Assembly (NCBI RefSeq): GCF_000471645.3
Contig: NZ_AWGA01000065.1
Span: forward strand, 1-64,000
Direction: 5' to 3'
Length of the DNA: 64,000 nucleotides
From: Candidatus Schmidhempelia bombi str. Bimp
Lineage (GTDB): Bacteria > Pseudomonadota > Gammaproteobacteria > Enterobacterales > Orbaceae
Shown here: positions 50,467 through 60,103 of the stretch, piece by piece
How positions within the stretch are numbered: position 1 is the first letter of the stretch
Layout: each line of letters begins with the position of its first letter
Notes under the pieces: generated by a model
Seen by the model: only the letters and a program-made list of their open reading frames with translations
Told to the model about the DNA's origin: nothing
The model's database searches: none
Translations under genes and position numbers: made by a program

Positions 50467-52311
50467 ATGCAAACGGTTCCTTTTGATGCAAAAACCTTTC
50501 TGGCGCATGTACCCCACAATGCTGGGGTTTATCAGATGTTTAGTACTGATGGTACAATTATTTACGTAGGAAAAGCCAAAGATCTCAATAAACGTCTAAA
50601 GAGTTATTTTAATAGTAGTAAGAAATCATTAAAAACTGATACCTTAGTCAGTCATATTCACCATATTGAATATACAATTACGCATACTGAAATTGAAGCA
50701 TTATTACTAGAACAAACTTACATTAAAAAACATCAACCACGGTATAATGTTTTACTTAAAGACGATAAAAGTTATCCATTCATCAAATTAAGTAAAGAAC
50801 TTCACCCTCGTATTGCTATATTTAGGGGAACCATCAACAAAAAAAATGATGAATTCTTTGGTCCTTATCCCAATTCGTTTGCGGTTAAAAATATTTTACT
50901 CTTGTTACAGAAAACCTTCCCAATACGTCAATGCGAAGATGTTATTTATCGAAATAGAACGCGCCCCTGTTTACAGTATCAAATTAAACGTTGTTTAGGT
51001 CCTTGTGTAAAAGGATTAATTAGTGATGATGATTATGCTGAACAAGTTAACTATGTAAGACTCTTTTTACAAGGTCACAGTGAAAAAATTATTGCTAAAC
51101 TATCTATCGATATGCAACAAGCAAGTGATACGCTTAATTTTGAAAAAGCAGCGCAATTACGTGATCAACTCCAGGCCATTAAACAGATTTCCGAAAAACA
51201 AATTATTGCCAATAACAATAGCGATAATATGGATGTAATTGGATTTCACTATGAAGCAGGCATTGCTGGTATTTATGTTCTATTCATCCGTAATGGTACG
51301 ACGTTTGGTCACCGTTCATACTTCCCTAAAATACCATCACATACAGAACTTGACGAAGTGATCGAGACTTTTTTAGGTCAGTTTTATTTGCAAGGTCATG
51401 CGGATAGACAAATTCCCAAAAAAATATTACTCGATTATGAATTAAACGATCGAGCAGCTCTTGAAGATTCATTAGGACTTATTGCTAATCGCCAAATTAA
51501 AATTGTTACCACACCCAAAGCGGATAATGCCAGACTATTACAGCTGGCGACGATGAATGCCAAAAAAGAAGTGAGTAATAAGTTACTACAAAGCGCCACA
51601 CTTAAGCAACGTTATGATGAATTAAAATCGTTTCTTAAACTGCCAGAAATAAAACGTATGGAATGTTTTGATATTAGCCATTTTTCTGGCAAAAATACCG
51701 TTGCATCCTGCGTGGTTTTTAATGAACACCAGCCAGTAAAATCAGAATATCGCCGTTACAATATCACTAATATTACTCCAGGTGATGATTATGCTGCAAT
51801 GGAGCAAGTATTACGCCGTCGTTATGATAAAAAAACATTACCCGAAGACAAAATTCCTGATGTAATATTTATTGATGGCGGAAAAGGACAGCTCGATCGA
51901 GCTTTAGCCGTATTTGCACAATTAAACGTTAATTGGGATAAACAAAAACCTATATTGATTGGTGTCGCAAAAGGTTCTGAACGTAAAGAGGGGCTAGAAA
52001 CGCTATTTTTTCAATCACATGGGCATGGGGTCTATCTTGAAGCTGATTCCCCTGCGTTATTGCTTATTCAACAAATTCGTAATGAATCTCATCATCATGC
52101 TATTACTGGACAGCGTAAGAAACAAGTAAAAGTAGTACAGGAAAGCGCTTTAGAGTTAATCGAAGGCGTCGGTTCTAAAAGACGTCAGGCATTATTAAAA
52201 CATTTTGGTGGATTACAGGGGATAAAAAATGCCAGTGTTGAACAGATTGCTAAGGTCCCAGGTATTTCTAAAGCGTTAGCTGAAAAAATTTATGCTCATT
52301 TACAATATTAA
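50467..52311 (+). CDS. uvrC: Excinuclease ABC subunit C
   Basis: Makes both incisions in nucleotide excision repair. The 614 residues (610 in E. coli) hold the GIY-YIG 3'-nuclease ([21 protein letters not shown]), the Cys-rich segment ([13 protein letters not shown]), the UVR motif ([18 protein letters not shown]), the RNase H-like 5'-nuclease ([18 protein letters not shown]) and C-terminal helix-hairpin-helix repeats. It starts 26 bases after artM. uvrC-pgsA order is as in enterobacteria. Confidence 0.97.
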   Translation: MQTVPFDAKTFLAHVPHNAGVYQMFSTDGTIIYVGKAKDLNKRLKSYFNSSKKSLKTDTLVSHIHHIEYTITHTEIEALLLEQTYIKKHQPRYNVLLKDDKSYPFIKLSKELHPRIAIFRGTINKKNDEFFGPYPNSFAVKNILLLLQKTFPIRQCEDVIYRNRTRPCLQYQIKRCLGPCVKGLISDDDYAEQVNYVRLFLQGHSEKIIAKLSIDMQQASDTLNFEKAAQLRDQLQAIKQISEKQIIANNNSDNMDVIGFHYEAGIAGIYVLFIRNGTTFGHRSYFPKIPSHTELDEVIETFLGQFYLQGHADRQIPKKILLDYELNDRAALEDSLGLIANRQIKIVTTPKADNARLLQLATMNAKKEVSNKLLQSATLKQRYDELKSFLKLPEIKRMECFDISHFSGKNTVASCVVFNEHQPVKSEYRRYNITNITPGDDYAAMEQVLRRRYDKKTLPEDKIPDVIFIDGGKGQLDRALAVFAQLNVNWDKQKPILIGVAKGSERKEGLETLFFQSHGHGVYLEADSPALLLIQQIRNESHHHAITGQRKKQVKVVQESALELIEGVGSKRRQALLKHFGGLQGIKNASVEQIAKVPGISKALAEKIYAHLQY

Positions 52312-52445
52312 TCAATAATCGTATCAACCATTGAAAAAATAAGCTTTTTCAGGCAACATAACATTAAAAAATTTAACCATTTTGTCATAAAATATAACTT
52401 ATTGTTTTTATTATTAATACTCTATTAATTAAAAGAGCCGATGTC

Positions 52446-53003
52446 ATGAAATTCAACATCCCTATTATTTTAACTTTATTTCGCGTTGCACTTATTCCTT
52501 TTTTTATAGTTGCATTTTATTTATCCACTTCATGGTCGGCTTTTATTACAGCGTTGATCTTTCTCGTTGCGGCAGTAACGGATTGGTTTGATGGTTACTT
52601 AGCGCGTAAACTTAAACAGATGACACGTTTTGGTGCCTTTTTAGATCCGGTAGCTGATAAATTAATGGTGACAATCGCACTCGTATTAATTACCGAACAC
52701 TATCATTCATGGTTAATCTCGATCCCTGCAGTAATTATGATTTCCAGAGAAATTTTAATTTCAGCACTTAGAGAATGGATGGCTGAGCTAGGCAAACGAA
52801 AAAGCGTTGCAGTATCGATCATAGGTAAAATTAAAACCGTCGCACAAATGACTGCATTAACGTGGTTATTATGGCGACCGAATAGTTTGGTCATTAATGC
52901 GGGCATTATTGCTTTATACTTAGCAGCTTTACTCACACTTTGGTCTATGTGCCAATATTTGTGGATTTCTCATCCTGATTTGCTCAATGAAGATACAGAA
53001 TGA
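52446..53003 (+). CDS. pgsA: Phosphatidylglycerophosphate synthase
   Basis: Makes phosphatidylglycerophosphate from CDP-diacylglycerol and glycerol 3-phosphate in the inner membrane. The 185 residues have the CDP-alcohol phosphotransferase motif [20 protein letters not shown] with its final Asp in VADK, and four or five membrane helices. It precedes tRNA genes, as pgsA does in E. coli (glyW-cysT-leuZ). Confidence 0.96.
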   Translation: MKFNIPIILTLFRVALIPFFIVAFYLSTSWSAFITALIFLVAAVTDWFDGYLARKLKQMTRFGAFLDPVADKLMVTIALVLITEHYHSWLISIPAVIMISREILISALREWMAELGKRKSVAVSIIGKIKTVAQMTALTWLLWRPNSLVINAGIIALYLAALLTLWSMCQYLWISHPDLLNEDTE

Positions 53004-53044
53004 TGCAAAAACAAGCAATCGATTCAATAAAGTAAAAACAGCTA

Positions 53045-53072
53045 TTGCGTGAAAATTTATTATAGGTATAAT
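53045..53072 (+). promoter_or_regulatory. Promoter of the tRNA-Leu/tRNA-Gly unit
   Basis: TTGCGT and a perfect TATAAT are 16 bases apart, 58 bases before tRNA-Leu. The GC-rich stretch ACGCACC just after the -10 resembles a stringently controlled discriminator, as is usual for stable RNA promoters. Confidence 0.75.
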
Positions 53073-53129
53073 ACGCACCATATTAAGTCAACGACGAAAT
53101 GCACTAACGAAATTTCATCTTGACGAGAT

Positions 53130-53217
53130 GCCCGGGTGGTGAAATCGGTAGACACAAGGGATTTAAAATCCCTCGACCTTTTTGGTCGTGCGAGTTCAAG
53201 TCTCGCCCCGGGCACCA
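53130..53217 (+). tRNA. tRNA-Leu(TAA)
   Basis: 88 bases with encoded CCA. The acceptor arm GCCCGGG pairs with CCCGGGC. The anticodon stem AGGGA/TCCCT carries TTTAAAA, so the anticodon is TAA, and the long variable arm (CGACCTTTTTGGTCG) is a class II feature. Confidence 0.95.
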
Positions 53218-53239
53218 TTAAATAGACTCTTCTTATTAT

Positions 53240-53317
<78 letters not shown>

Positions 53318-53334
53318 ATAACATCCAGTATAGT

Positions 53335-53475
53335 CCGTTAAAGTCCGCAAAACCTAGAGTTTGCAAGTAGTTTAACGGTTTTACTTTCCAGTATAGAACA
53401 GAATAATCCAGAGTCATCCAAGAGAATTTAGTCCAAAAAACAGTCCAAAAACGGAATGAGTTTTTTTGACTAGTC
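53335..53475. repeat. Left-end repeats of the island (likely integrase arm sites)
   Basis: A nested inverted repeat occupies 53335-53378: CCGTTAAA/TTTAACGG outside and GCAAA/TTTGC inside. Copies of AGTCCAAAA follow around 53431-53476. Similar AGTCC(A/G) pairs and AGTCCAAAA pairs occur near the right end. Short repeats at both ends of a tRNA-inserted element fit integrase arm-binding sites; that role is inferred. Confidence 0.55.
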
Positions 53476-53534
53476 CAAAAATTATGTTATTGTGATAATG
53501 TATTTTTTGAACAGTTCGTCTAAATATTGACTAG

Positions 53535-53984
53535 CTATCTTTAGAACAAGTTTATCATCTGGCCAATGCTGTTGGTGAACTCAATGAAGAGGGAGAAGTC
53601 GAACTTTACCAACTCTTTCAAATTGCTTTGGCTTTTGATGATGGTCATCAACTACAAATACTAAATTTTAAAAGTTTGTGGTACTACAAAAATGCTATAC
53701 CTGCGTATGAATCTGCTGATAATGTTTATGCCACTAAAGATGGGATATTTACTGTAGATATCAATGAGGCAAAAAAATATTCCAAGGCATTGTGTAAAGC
53801 ATTAGCCAGTAATGACATTGAAACAGCTTCGAAGCATTTATGTGAATACATTTCAAAGAAACTCTATAAAATTTTTGAAGTAGATCTTAGAGAAAAGCTC
53901 ATCAAGCAAGTGGCAAAAGACTTACCTCAACAATCATCAATGATTTTTGAGGCGTTAGATAATAACGAGATAGAACTATATTAG
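53535..53984 (+). pseudogene. 5'-truncated gene at the left end of the island
   Basis: An open frame runs from just after a TAG at 53532 to TAG... TAG-type stop at 53984, reading LSLEQVYHLANAVGELNEEGEVELYQLFQIALAFDDGH in overlapping pieces and ending NNEIELY. There is no ATG or ribosome site; the only candidate start is a TTG at 53628 inside the conserved-looking region. TAG at 53532 is one base from CAG, so this looks like the 3' part of a longer gene lost by a stop or truncation. A good terminator follows. The family is not recognised. Confidence 0.55.
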
Positions 53985-54014
53985 ACTTAGTAATTAAAAA
54001 TAAAATCAATACAA

Positions 54015-54048
54015 AATGGTAGATAGGAGTTGCAATCTATCATTTTTT
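54015..54048 (+). terminator. Intrinsic terminator after the truncated gene
   Basis: A 10-bp stem AATGGTAGAT / ATCTATCATT with one G-T pair is followed by T6. It lies 31 bases after the stop at 53984. Confidence 0.75.
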
Positions 54049-54270
54049 ATATTTGCTTTTAATGAAGCGAATGCTTGTGGATCACACTTCAGTAGTTATT
54101 CTTGCTACATTGTCACTATTTATGAAAAAATGATGAAGTCTTTATCCTCAAATTTATCCTTGGTTACCATAAATTCCTCGTACAAAATGTACGAAATAAA
54201 ACAAATTGGATCAATTTGAACAACACCATGAATAATTAGCGTCTGTTAGATTAAATTCGAGCTACTACAC

Positions 54271-55026
54271 TTAAAATATTCTTTTTAACGTACTTAATGT
54301 TTTTTGAACATTTGGGTAACTCAGCATTGAGAAATGATCTCCACCTCCAGAAAATATTTTAACATTACCATTTACCTGATTACACCATCTTTCTATATTT
54401 TTATCGGTAAGATCTGATGCTTTTTCTGATTTGATTAAATATACATCAGTAGCTAAATAACCATAATTGATTAGTTCATTATAAAAATATTTATAAGTTG
54501 AATGTCTTTTCATAATTTTATTATTTAGTACATCTGGATCTAACTTAGAATATTTTTTCAATTTTCTTATAAACCCAACATCAACCAGATAATTATAAAA
54601 ACCATCATTAAACTCCTTTAATTCAATATGATCCATTATTATTTTTTTATCTCGAAGTGGAGCATCTAGAACTATCAGTTTATCAATTTTTATACTGACA
54701 CTTTCTAATTTCTTAATAACTTCAAAAGCAATATTAGCTCCTGCTGAATATCCCATAATTGAAATTGATTTATTTTTTGAAAGTTTAAATATGGTATGAC
54801 AATAAATATCAATTAGTTTTTCAGGAAAAATATCTTCATAAAAATCAAAACAATAAAAAGAATAATTTTCAACTCTTCCTATAATGTTTTCATAAACAAT
54901 CCCCCAGCCAGATAATGGGGGGAATAGAAAAATTATATTTTTATTATCATCAAAATCTTTAGACTTTATTTCTAAATTTGAACTACTTAAGATAAAATCG
55001 AATTTATTAATTATGCACATATTCAA
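54271..55026 (-). CDS. Stand-alone type II thioesterase (alpha/beta hydrolase)
   Basis: A 251-residue hydrolase of the thioesterase family found with nonribosomal peptide and polyketide pathways. FLFPPLSGWGIVY gives the oxyanion region, S94 is the nucleophile in MGYSAG, the acid is probably D121 in VLDAPL, and H231 in GGGDHFSML completes the triad. The TTG at 55026 has an AAAGG site seven bases upstream, better placed than the ATG at 55020. It is the last gene of the island operon, 28 bases after the DUF5680-like gene. Such enzymes release or proofread thioester-bound intermediates. No carrier protein or synthetase is present here, so its substrate is unclear. Confidence 0.8.
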   Translation of the reverse strand: MNMCIINKFDFILSSSNLEIKSKDFDDNKNIIFLFPPLSGWGIVYENIIGRVENYSFYCFDFYEDIFPEKLIDIYCHTIFKLSKNKSISIMGYSAGANIAFEVIKKLESVSIKIDKLIVLDAPLRDKKIIMDHIELKEFNDGFYNYLVDVGFIRKLKKYSKLDPDVLNNKIMKRHSTYKYFYNELINYGYLATDVYLIKSEKASDLTDKNIERWCNQVNGNVKIFSGGGDHFSMLSYPNVQKTLSTLKRIF

Positions 55027-55054
55027 TATGTTACCTTTATGATGAATTTTTTGT

Positions 55055-55558
55055 TTAAATTACTTTCATTTCTTTATTATATCTACCTCTTATCATTCCC
55101 CCTAAATAGTATCTAAAACATATCTGTTCATTACCTTCCCAAATTTCCTCATGCCCAGTAAATGACATTAAATCACCTAAAGTACAATTTTTGTAGGTAT
55201 ATGTGCCGTTTTGATAAAGAGTTGGACCTCTAATAGGTAGCTGATTATCTACCTCGTTCAATGCTAATCTTAAAAAGTTGAAAACCTTTTGTTTATTGTC
55301 ATCATATAAGGAAAATATCCCGCCTCTATAGCTCATTCCCCACACAGGGATGCCTTTATACCTAACAATTTCCTGTCCCATATCAACAAACTCGCCGAAG
55401 TAACGATCTTCATAACTAAATTCATCTTCTTCATATAAATATTTTTTGGAAAAATCACTGGAGCGAATTTTTAATCTATCCCCTCCAGCATAACCATGCA
55501 ACTTTGCTTTAAGGAGAAAAGATTTAAATTGATGTAAATATAGCTCGTTAATATCCAT
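55055..55558 (-). CDS. DUF5680-like protein
   Basis: A 167-residue soluble protein. FLLKAKLHGYAGG (14-26), DFSKKYLYEEDEFSYEDRYFG (35-55), RYKGIPVWGMSYRGG (66-80), IRGPTLYQNG (109-118) and the final CFRYYLGGMIRG follow a pattern I recall for DUF5680, a small domain of unknown function. Placement in that family is from memory. An AGGTGA site precedes the ATG. It lies 17 bases after the second radical SAM gene, so it is probably a pathway component, for instance a substrate binder or a tailoring factor. Confidence 0.65.
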   Translation of the reverse strand: MDINELYLHQFKSFLLKAKLHGYAGGDRLKIRSSDFSKKYLYEEDEFSYEDRYFGEFVDMGQEIVRYKGIPVWGMSYRGGIFSLYDDNKQKVFNFLRLALNEVDNQLPIRGPTLYQNGTYTYKNCTLGDLMSFTGHEEIWEGNEQICFRYYLGGMIRGRYNKEMKVI

Positions 55559-55575
55559 TGTTATTCACCTTCATT

Positions 55576-56406
55576 TTATTTACGATGTTCAATCACATTT
55601 CCTAATCGCAAGTGAAGTCCATATTTATCTAACAAACCTCGAATAAAATCGTCATTTATTTGGATCTTGTTTTTTTTCAAAGATAGATAGGTGCTTGCCA
55701 ACGTTTTATCATATGAAACTATTTTTTGTTTTATATAAGGGCTTAAATTTATATGTTCTACATAAACAGATTTAGTACCTGTTTGTGCAACAAGTGAAAT
55801 AAGAGATTCTAATTCAGAAGGATTTTGAAGAAGATGGGGTAATATTGGTCCAAGAAATGCATAAGTTCTAATATTATGACTATTCAGTTTATGTAATGCA
55901 TCTAATCTGCTCGTTATAGATGGCGCTTTTATCTCTAGTGCTCGGCTTATACGATCCTGAGATGAAGTAATAGTAAAACCTACTTCAACATTTTTTAAAC
56001 CTTGCAAAACATCTATATCCCTAAGCACTAAAGCTGACTTTGTGAGTATGCTTATCAAACCAGGGTAATTGGTATTTTTTAATATTTCAAGCATATTCCT
56101 CGTTAGTTGATATTTTTTTTCAAGAGGTAAATATGGATCTGTTACTGAGCTAAAAAATATTGTTGAGCTCGAATTTTTATCTAAAAATTTTTTTAATTGT
56201 TTATCAAATATCTCTACTGAGTTTTTTTTTATATAAACATAATTCCCCCAGTTTTCGACAGGCTCGCCAATGAATCTCCCCATAAAGCTTGCATAGCAAT
56301 ATAAACAGGAAAAACTACAACCAATATAGGGATTTACAACATAATCAGTGTCTGGTAATTTAGATTTTATAATAATATTTTTGCAGTCTATTTCATAATA
56401 TTTCAT
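55576..56406 (-). CDS. Radical SAM protein, SplB/COG1533-like
   Basis: A 276-residue radical SAM enzyme. The cluster motif is C30-x3-C34-x2-C37 in NPYIGCSFSCLYCYASFM. FFSSVTDPYLPLEKKYQLTRNMLEIL and VEVGFTITSSQDRISRALEIKAPSITSRL follow the pattern of the spore-photoproduct-lyase-like COG1533 group. No extra cluster-binding cysteines are seen at the C-terminus. Enzymes of this shape act on varied substrates, so the reaction is unknown. The ATG has an AAGGAT site inside the end of the MATE gene, four bases after which it starts. Confidence 0.82.
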   Translation of the reverse strand: MKYYEIDCKNIIIKSKLPDTDYVVNPYIGCSFSCLYCYASFMGRFIGEPVENWGNYVYIKKNSVEIFDKQLKKFLDKNSSSTIFFSSVTDPYLPLEKKYQLTRNMLEILKNTNYPGLISILTKSALVLRDIDVLQGLKNVEVGFTITSSQDRISRALEIKAPSITSRLDALHKLNSHNIRTYAFLGPILPHLLQNPSELESLISLVAQTGTKSVYVEHINLSPYIKQKIVSYDKTLASTYLSLKKNKIQINDDFIRGLLDKYGLHLRLGNVIEHRK

Positions 56407-56410
56407 AAAG

Positions 56411-57757
56411 CTATCCTTCTTTATACTTATTTGGTAGGGTTATATTATGAAAATATAACAATGTAATTTTTGATGCTATAATCGCCGCAATAATCAGCGC
56501 AAACCAAAATCCTTTCACCCCAAACTCACCATCGAAAGTCAAGAAATAACCACCACATAATCCTATTCCCCATAGGCAACTACCTAGAATAAGAGTTGGT
56601 ATAAATGTTTTATTAAAACTTCGCAATACGCCACTAACTATTGTATAAATCGCATCAAAAAAATGATAACAAGCAACAAAGCCAATTAATAAGGATGCGA
56701 CATCACATACAATTTGATCAGTTGTATAAAATGAAGCAATCTGTTTTCTTAGCAAAAAAAGCAATAAACTATATATAAAAGCAATTAAAACCCCTGATTT
56801 GATACATGAAAACCCTACTTTTTTTGCTAATTGATTTTCTTTTACCAAATAACTCCCCACAATTACTGAAGAGGCACTACCTATTGACAAAGGGATTAGA
56901 TAAGAAATGTAAGACACATTCGCAGCGATTTGATGGCTAGCCATTGTAGTCAATCCCAAATTAGCAACCAATAGACCTATAATAGTAAAGGAGCTATAAT
57001 CTACTAAGAAAGTGAGGCCAATTGGGCCTCCAGTTTTTAATAAAAAAAGTTGTGTCTTAGTTGAAATTTTGAACGAAATTGACAATGGGATTTTCTTTTT
57101 AAAAAAGATACAAATAGCTATTATAAGAACTAACCACGACGCACAAACGGTTCCTAATGCGCATCCATTAACTCCCATAGCTGGTATGGAATAGAATCCT
57201 AAAACAAAAAGATAAGTAAGTACACCTTTGATCGCAAGTCCGATAAAATTTGTAAACATAATTATTTTAGGCTTATAAATTCCTGAGGCATAGGCAAAAA
57301 TAATTTTATAAATTAATAACGCAGGAACACCTATAATTAAAATTGTTAAATATTCATTGACTTTAAAAAATGACTGTTCATCTAGATGACTAATGTTAAT
57401 CAGTGGCTCTGCGTTTAATAATATAAAACAAACAATAATCGAAAGTATTATTGCTAACCAGAATCCTTGCGCAGTTAAATTTTTTACATTTTCAAACCCT
57501 CCGTCACTATATTTTTGAGCGTACAGGGGGGGTAATATTAACAAAATTGCAGAAAATCCAATAAAAATAGTAAAAAAAACATTATCCCCAACGCCCACAA
57601 TAGCAATGTCAAGAGAAGAGAAATGCCCAACAATTATCAAGTCAATAATGGAATAGCTTGTAACAGCCAATTGGCCTATAAATATAGGCCAAGCCTGATT
57701 TAATAGTAGCTTTGGTATATTCATCTTATTTTTGTTCATGGAATTAGTGTATGTCAT
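56411..57757 (-). CDS. MATE-family exporter
   Basis: A 448-residue protein with twelve predicted membrane helices in two six-helix halves. The N-terminal QAWPIFIGQLAVTSYSIIDLIIVGHFS and the second-half TGGPIGLTFLVDYSSF and NLGLTTMASHQIAANVSYISYLIPLSIGSASSVIVG are typical of NorM-like MATE transporters, which export drugs or secondary metabolites using Na+ or H+. It overlaps the end of the flavoprotein gene by 14 bases; a later in-frame ATG at 57739 is possible. Being inside the operon, it probably exports or gives immunity to the product. Confidence 0.85.
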   Translation of the reverse strand: MTYTNSMNKNKMNIPKLLLNQAWPIFIGQLAVTSYSIIDLIIVGHFSSLDIAIVGVGDNVFFTIFIGFSAILLILPPLYAQKYSDGGFENVKNLTAQGFWLAIILSIIVCFILLNAEPLINISHLDEQSFFKVNEYLTILIIGVPALLIYKIIFAYASGIYKPKIIMFTNFIGLAIKGVLTYLFVLGFYSIPAMGVNGCALGTVCASWLVLIIAICIFFKKKIPLSISFKISTKTQLFLLKTGGPIGLTFLVDYSSFTIIGLLVANLGLTTMASHQIAANVSYISYLIPLSIGSASSVIVGSYLVKENQLAKKVGFSCIKSGVLIAFIYSLLLFLLRKQIASFYTTDQIVCDVASLLIGFVACYHFFDAIYTIVSGVLRSFNKTFIPTLILGSCLWGIGLCGGYFLTFDGEFGVKGFWFALIIAAIIASKITLLYFHNITLPNKYKEG

Positions 57758-58937
57758 ATACTAGAGCCTTTGCTGGACATAAATCATGGCACATTGAGCA
57801 ACCATCACAATTTTTATCAAAATTATACGGAATACTTTTAAACGAGTTACAAGTAACCATATTTTCACATATATTACATTTAACGCATTTATCCTCTAAT
57901 AGTGTTGTTTTAACTTGTAAAGTTTCTCTACTTTTTATTTTACCAAAGTGTTCTGGATAATGTTCTAAACTGACTCCGATTAAATCAAGTAATGTATTAT
58001 ATTCATTTTTATCCAAAAATTTATTTAAACTTTCCTTTAACCCATTAATATGTTGAAATCCTTTTTTCATAATTACAGACGTCAAATGAATTGAATTAGC
58101 ACCAAGCATCAGACATCTAATTATATCTTGCCATTTATCTAATCCACCACCAGCAGATAAAGATAAATTAGTCTTGGAACGTAAGATTTGTGTATAATTA
58201 AAGGTAAAAGGCAGTAAGGGCTCTCCTGCAACTACACTATTTGATGCTCCAGTTAACGAATCGTATAGATCTCCATCAAAAATGGGTCTTCCTTTGTTAG
58301 AAATATCAATGTATGGTTGGACATTTATAGAGTCAAGATAAATAAGTCCCCCTACATTACAATTAGTTATAATACCATCAATCAAATCATCATCCATTCT
58401 AATGTTTAATTTGGGAAATACAGGTATCTTAACTGATCGAGCTAATCGATTTATTATTTCTATCACTCTATAAATGTCCGCATTACACATTTTTTTTAAG
58501 TCTAAGTAAAAAAAATCTATTTGTATCCCATCCGCACCAGCTTTTTCAGCCTCTTTAAAAAGCGATAACCAGATATCAATACTATTTTCTTCAAAAAAAT
58601 ACGGATAAAAAAGAGATGCAATAATAGGTATATCACACTGACTTTTGGCGTTTTCTATCAACCTCATTCCATAATCCATTGGTAAAATTTCTTTTAAATA
58701 AGTAGATTTTAAATAATTTCCATATCCTCTAATCCATTTATACCTACGTATATCTGTTGGCTTTATTGATTCATTAGAGTTATGCGCACCAATTGATTTT
58801 GAAATGACCCCTCCAGCATTCTCCTCTTCAGCTCGTTTTATATCGTCGAGATACATAGATGCAGGGCCTGCACCTATTAAAAAAGGATTTTTTAGCTTAA
58901 TGGGTCCTAATGAGGTTGATAATCTTTTATCCCACAT
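57744..58937 (-). CDS. PreA/dihydroorotate dehydrogenase-like iron-sulfur flavoprotein
   Basis: A 397-residue TIM-barrel FMN oxidoreductase fused to a C-terminal two-cluster ferredoxin. The barrel starts SLGPIKLKNPFLIGAGPAS and ends with the FMN phosphate site SAGGGLDKWQDIIRCLMLGANSIHL. Clusters are suggested by C351-x2-C354-x2-C357-x5-C363 and C377-x2-C380-x2-C383-x3-C387-P. This is the layout of the PreA subunit of dihydropyrimidine dehydrogenase. Where that family has N-x-S-C-P with the catalytic Cys, this protein reads DFFYLD (141-146), so the acid/base residue is missing and the reaction is probably different. A GGAGG site precedes the ATG, 20 bases after the first radical SAM gene. It may supply electrons or reduce a ring or double bond. 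Confidence 0.8.
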   Translation of the reverse strand: MWDKRLSTSLGPIKLKNPFLIGAGPASMYLDDIKRAEEENAGGVISKSIGAHNSNESIKPTDIRRYKWIRGYGNYLKSTYLKEILPMDYGMRLIENAKSQCDIPIIASLFYPYFFEENSIDIWLSLFKEAEKAGADGIQIDFFYLDLKKMCNADIYRVIEIINRLARSVKIPVFPKLNIRMDDDLIDGIITNCNVGGLIYLDSINVQPYIDISNKGRPIFDGDLYDSLTGASNSVVAGEPLLPFTFNYTQILRSKTNLSLSAGGGLDKWQDIIRCLMLGANSIHLTSVIMKKGFQHINGLKESLNKFLDKNEYNTLLDLIGVSLEHYPEHFGKIKSRETLQVKTTLLEDKCVKCNICENMVTCNSFKSIPYNFDKNCDGCSMCHDLCPAKALVYDIH

Positions 58938-58957
58938 ATTATTCCTCCAATTTCATT

Positions 58958-60088
58958 TTATAAGTTATTATAAAGCGGATCAGCTGAATCAAATATTCGT
59001 TCAATAGGTAAACTTTTTTGCGAATTAAAGAAAGAAAATATTCTACAATGGCCTACATTTTCGTTAACTTTAGATAGCATGATTTTATATTTTTGAGAGT
59101 CAAAGATTTCGGATAATGTCTGATTACTTAAATTTCCCAGCACCCACTCTTCACCTAATGGTTTACCTGATGCGTTATAAGCCCAAGGCGATGCTAGTAA
59201 TGTACCATTGGGGGTAATCCCGAATGAATTAGAAACTAAATCACAAGGATTTTCACCTGGATGTTTATTAAATTGAGGAAAAAGATGTTTCAATGCACAT
59301 TGTAGTTTTATCTGTGGTGATCCATATTTAGATTCTTGTTCAAGTAAAACTTCAATTGCTAATTTGCACTGTTCAATAGATGGTATTTTTTCTTTTAACA
59401 ACATTCCCCGACCGACGGGAAATAAACGCATAATTAAAAGTTTATCAATTCCTCTCTCATGTAATTTTTTATATAATCTTACTAGATGAGCTCGATTAAT
59501 AATATCTGTTGTTAATGGTAACTCGGCCCTAGTGCTACAATTGAGTTTGTGAAACTGCTCTCCTATTTTTAAGTTTCCAATTGCATAAGCATTAGGTCTA
59601 TTTGCAACATCATCTATATCTTCAGCATCAAAAGTAAAATTATATTCACCCACGAGTGATGCTAACATTTTTATATCATATTTCGCAATTCCAAGTCCCG
59701 TTGCAGTTAAAGTTACGTTCTCTTTCCCTAATTTATTTGATGCATATTTAAGAAGTTCAATATTTTGTGGGTTAATTAGTGCATCACCACCTGATATATC
59801 AATTTTTACATTAAAGCCTTCAAGATTATCAATAACTTGTTTTTTTTGTTCTAAACTCAGTTCCTCTTTATTATTTATTAAAATATTAGTTGCTTTTTCA
59901 TAAATATTTTCTTCCTCACTAAGTCGCGGGTAAATTTCTTCTTTAGAAAGAGATTCACTACGAATAATGAGACTATTATTCTTTTTCTTAACATGTAAAG
60001 CATCAACGCAACATATAGCACAATCCCATGGACAAACTCTAGTAATGTTATAAATAATGTCAATTTTTCTGTTTGATTGATTTTTCAT
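58958..60088 (-). CDS. Radical SAM enzyme with degenerate SPASM-like tail
   Basis: First gene of the island operon, 376 residues. The SAM cluster motif is C19-x3-C23-x2-C26 in ITRVCPWDCAICC; the GGE-like motif is ISGGDALINP (98-107). An insertion of about 65 residues lies between them. The tail keeps C264, C282 and C348, and GITPNGTLLASPWAY copies the SPASM pattern G-x-x-x-x-C, but with Ser (S300) in place of the Cys. It may carry one auxiliary cluster or none. SPASM-type enzymes commonly modify ribosomal peptides. A GGAGG site and a strong promoter lie upstream. Confidence 0.82.
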   Translation of the reverse strand: MKNQSNRKIDIIYNITRVCPWDCAICCVDALHVKKKNNSLIIRSESLSKEEIYPRLSEEENIYEKATNILINNKEELSLEQKKQVIDNLEGFNVKIDISGGDALINPQNIELLKYASNKLGKENVTLTATGLGIAKYDIKMLASLVGEYNFTFDAEDIDDVANRPNAYAIGNLKIGEQFHKLNCSTRAELPLTTDIINRAHLVRLYKKLHERGIDKLLIMRLFPVGRGMLLKEKIPSIEQCKLAIEVLLEQESKYGSPQIKLQCALKHLFPQFNKHPGENPCDLVSNSFGITPNGTLLASPWAYNASGKPLGEEWVLGNLSNQTLSEIFDSQKYKIMLSKVNENVGHCRIFSFFNSQKSLPIERIFDSADPLYNNL

Positions 60089-60103
60089 ATAAACTAACCT
60101 CCA

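Noticed and set aside
54016-54219. 67-codon plus-strand frame inside the island
   Set aside because: Its start lies within the terminator hairpin at 54015-54048 and its composition is not protein-like.
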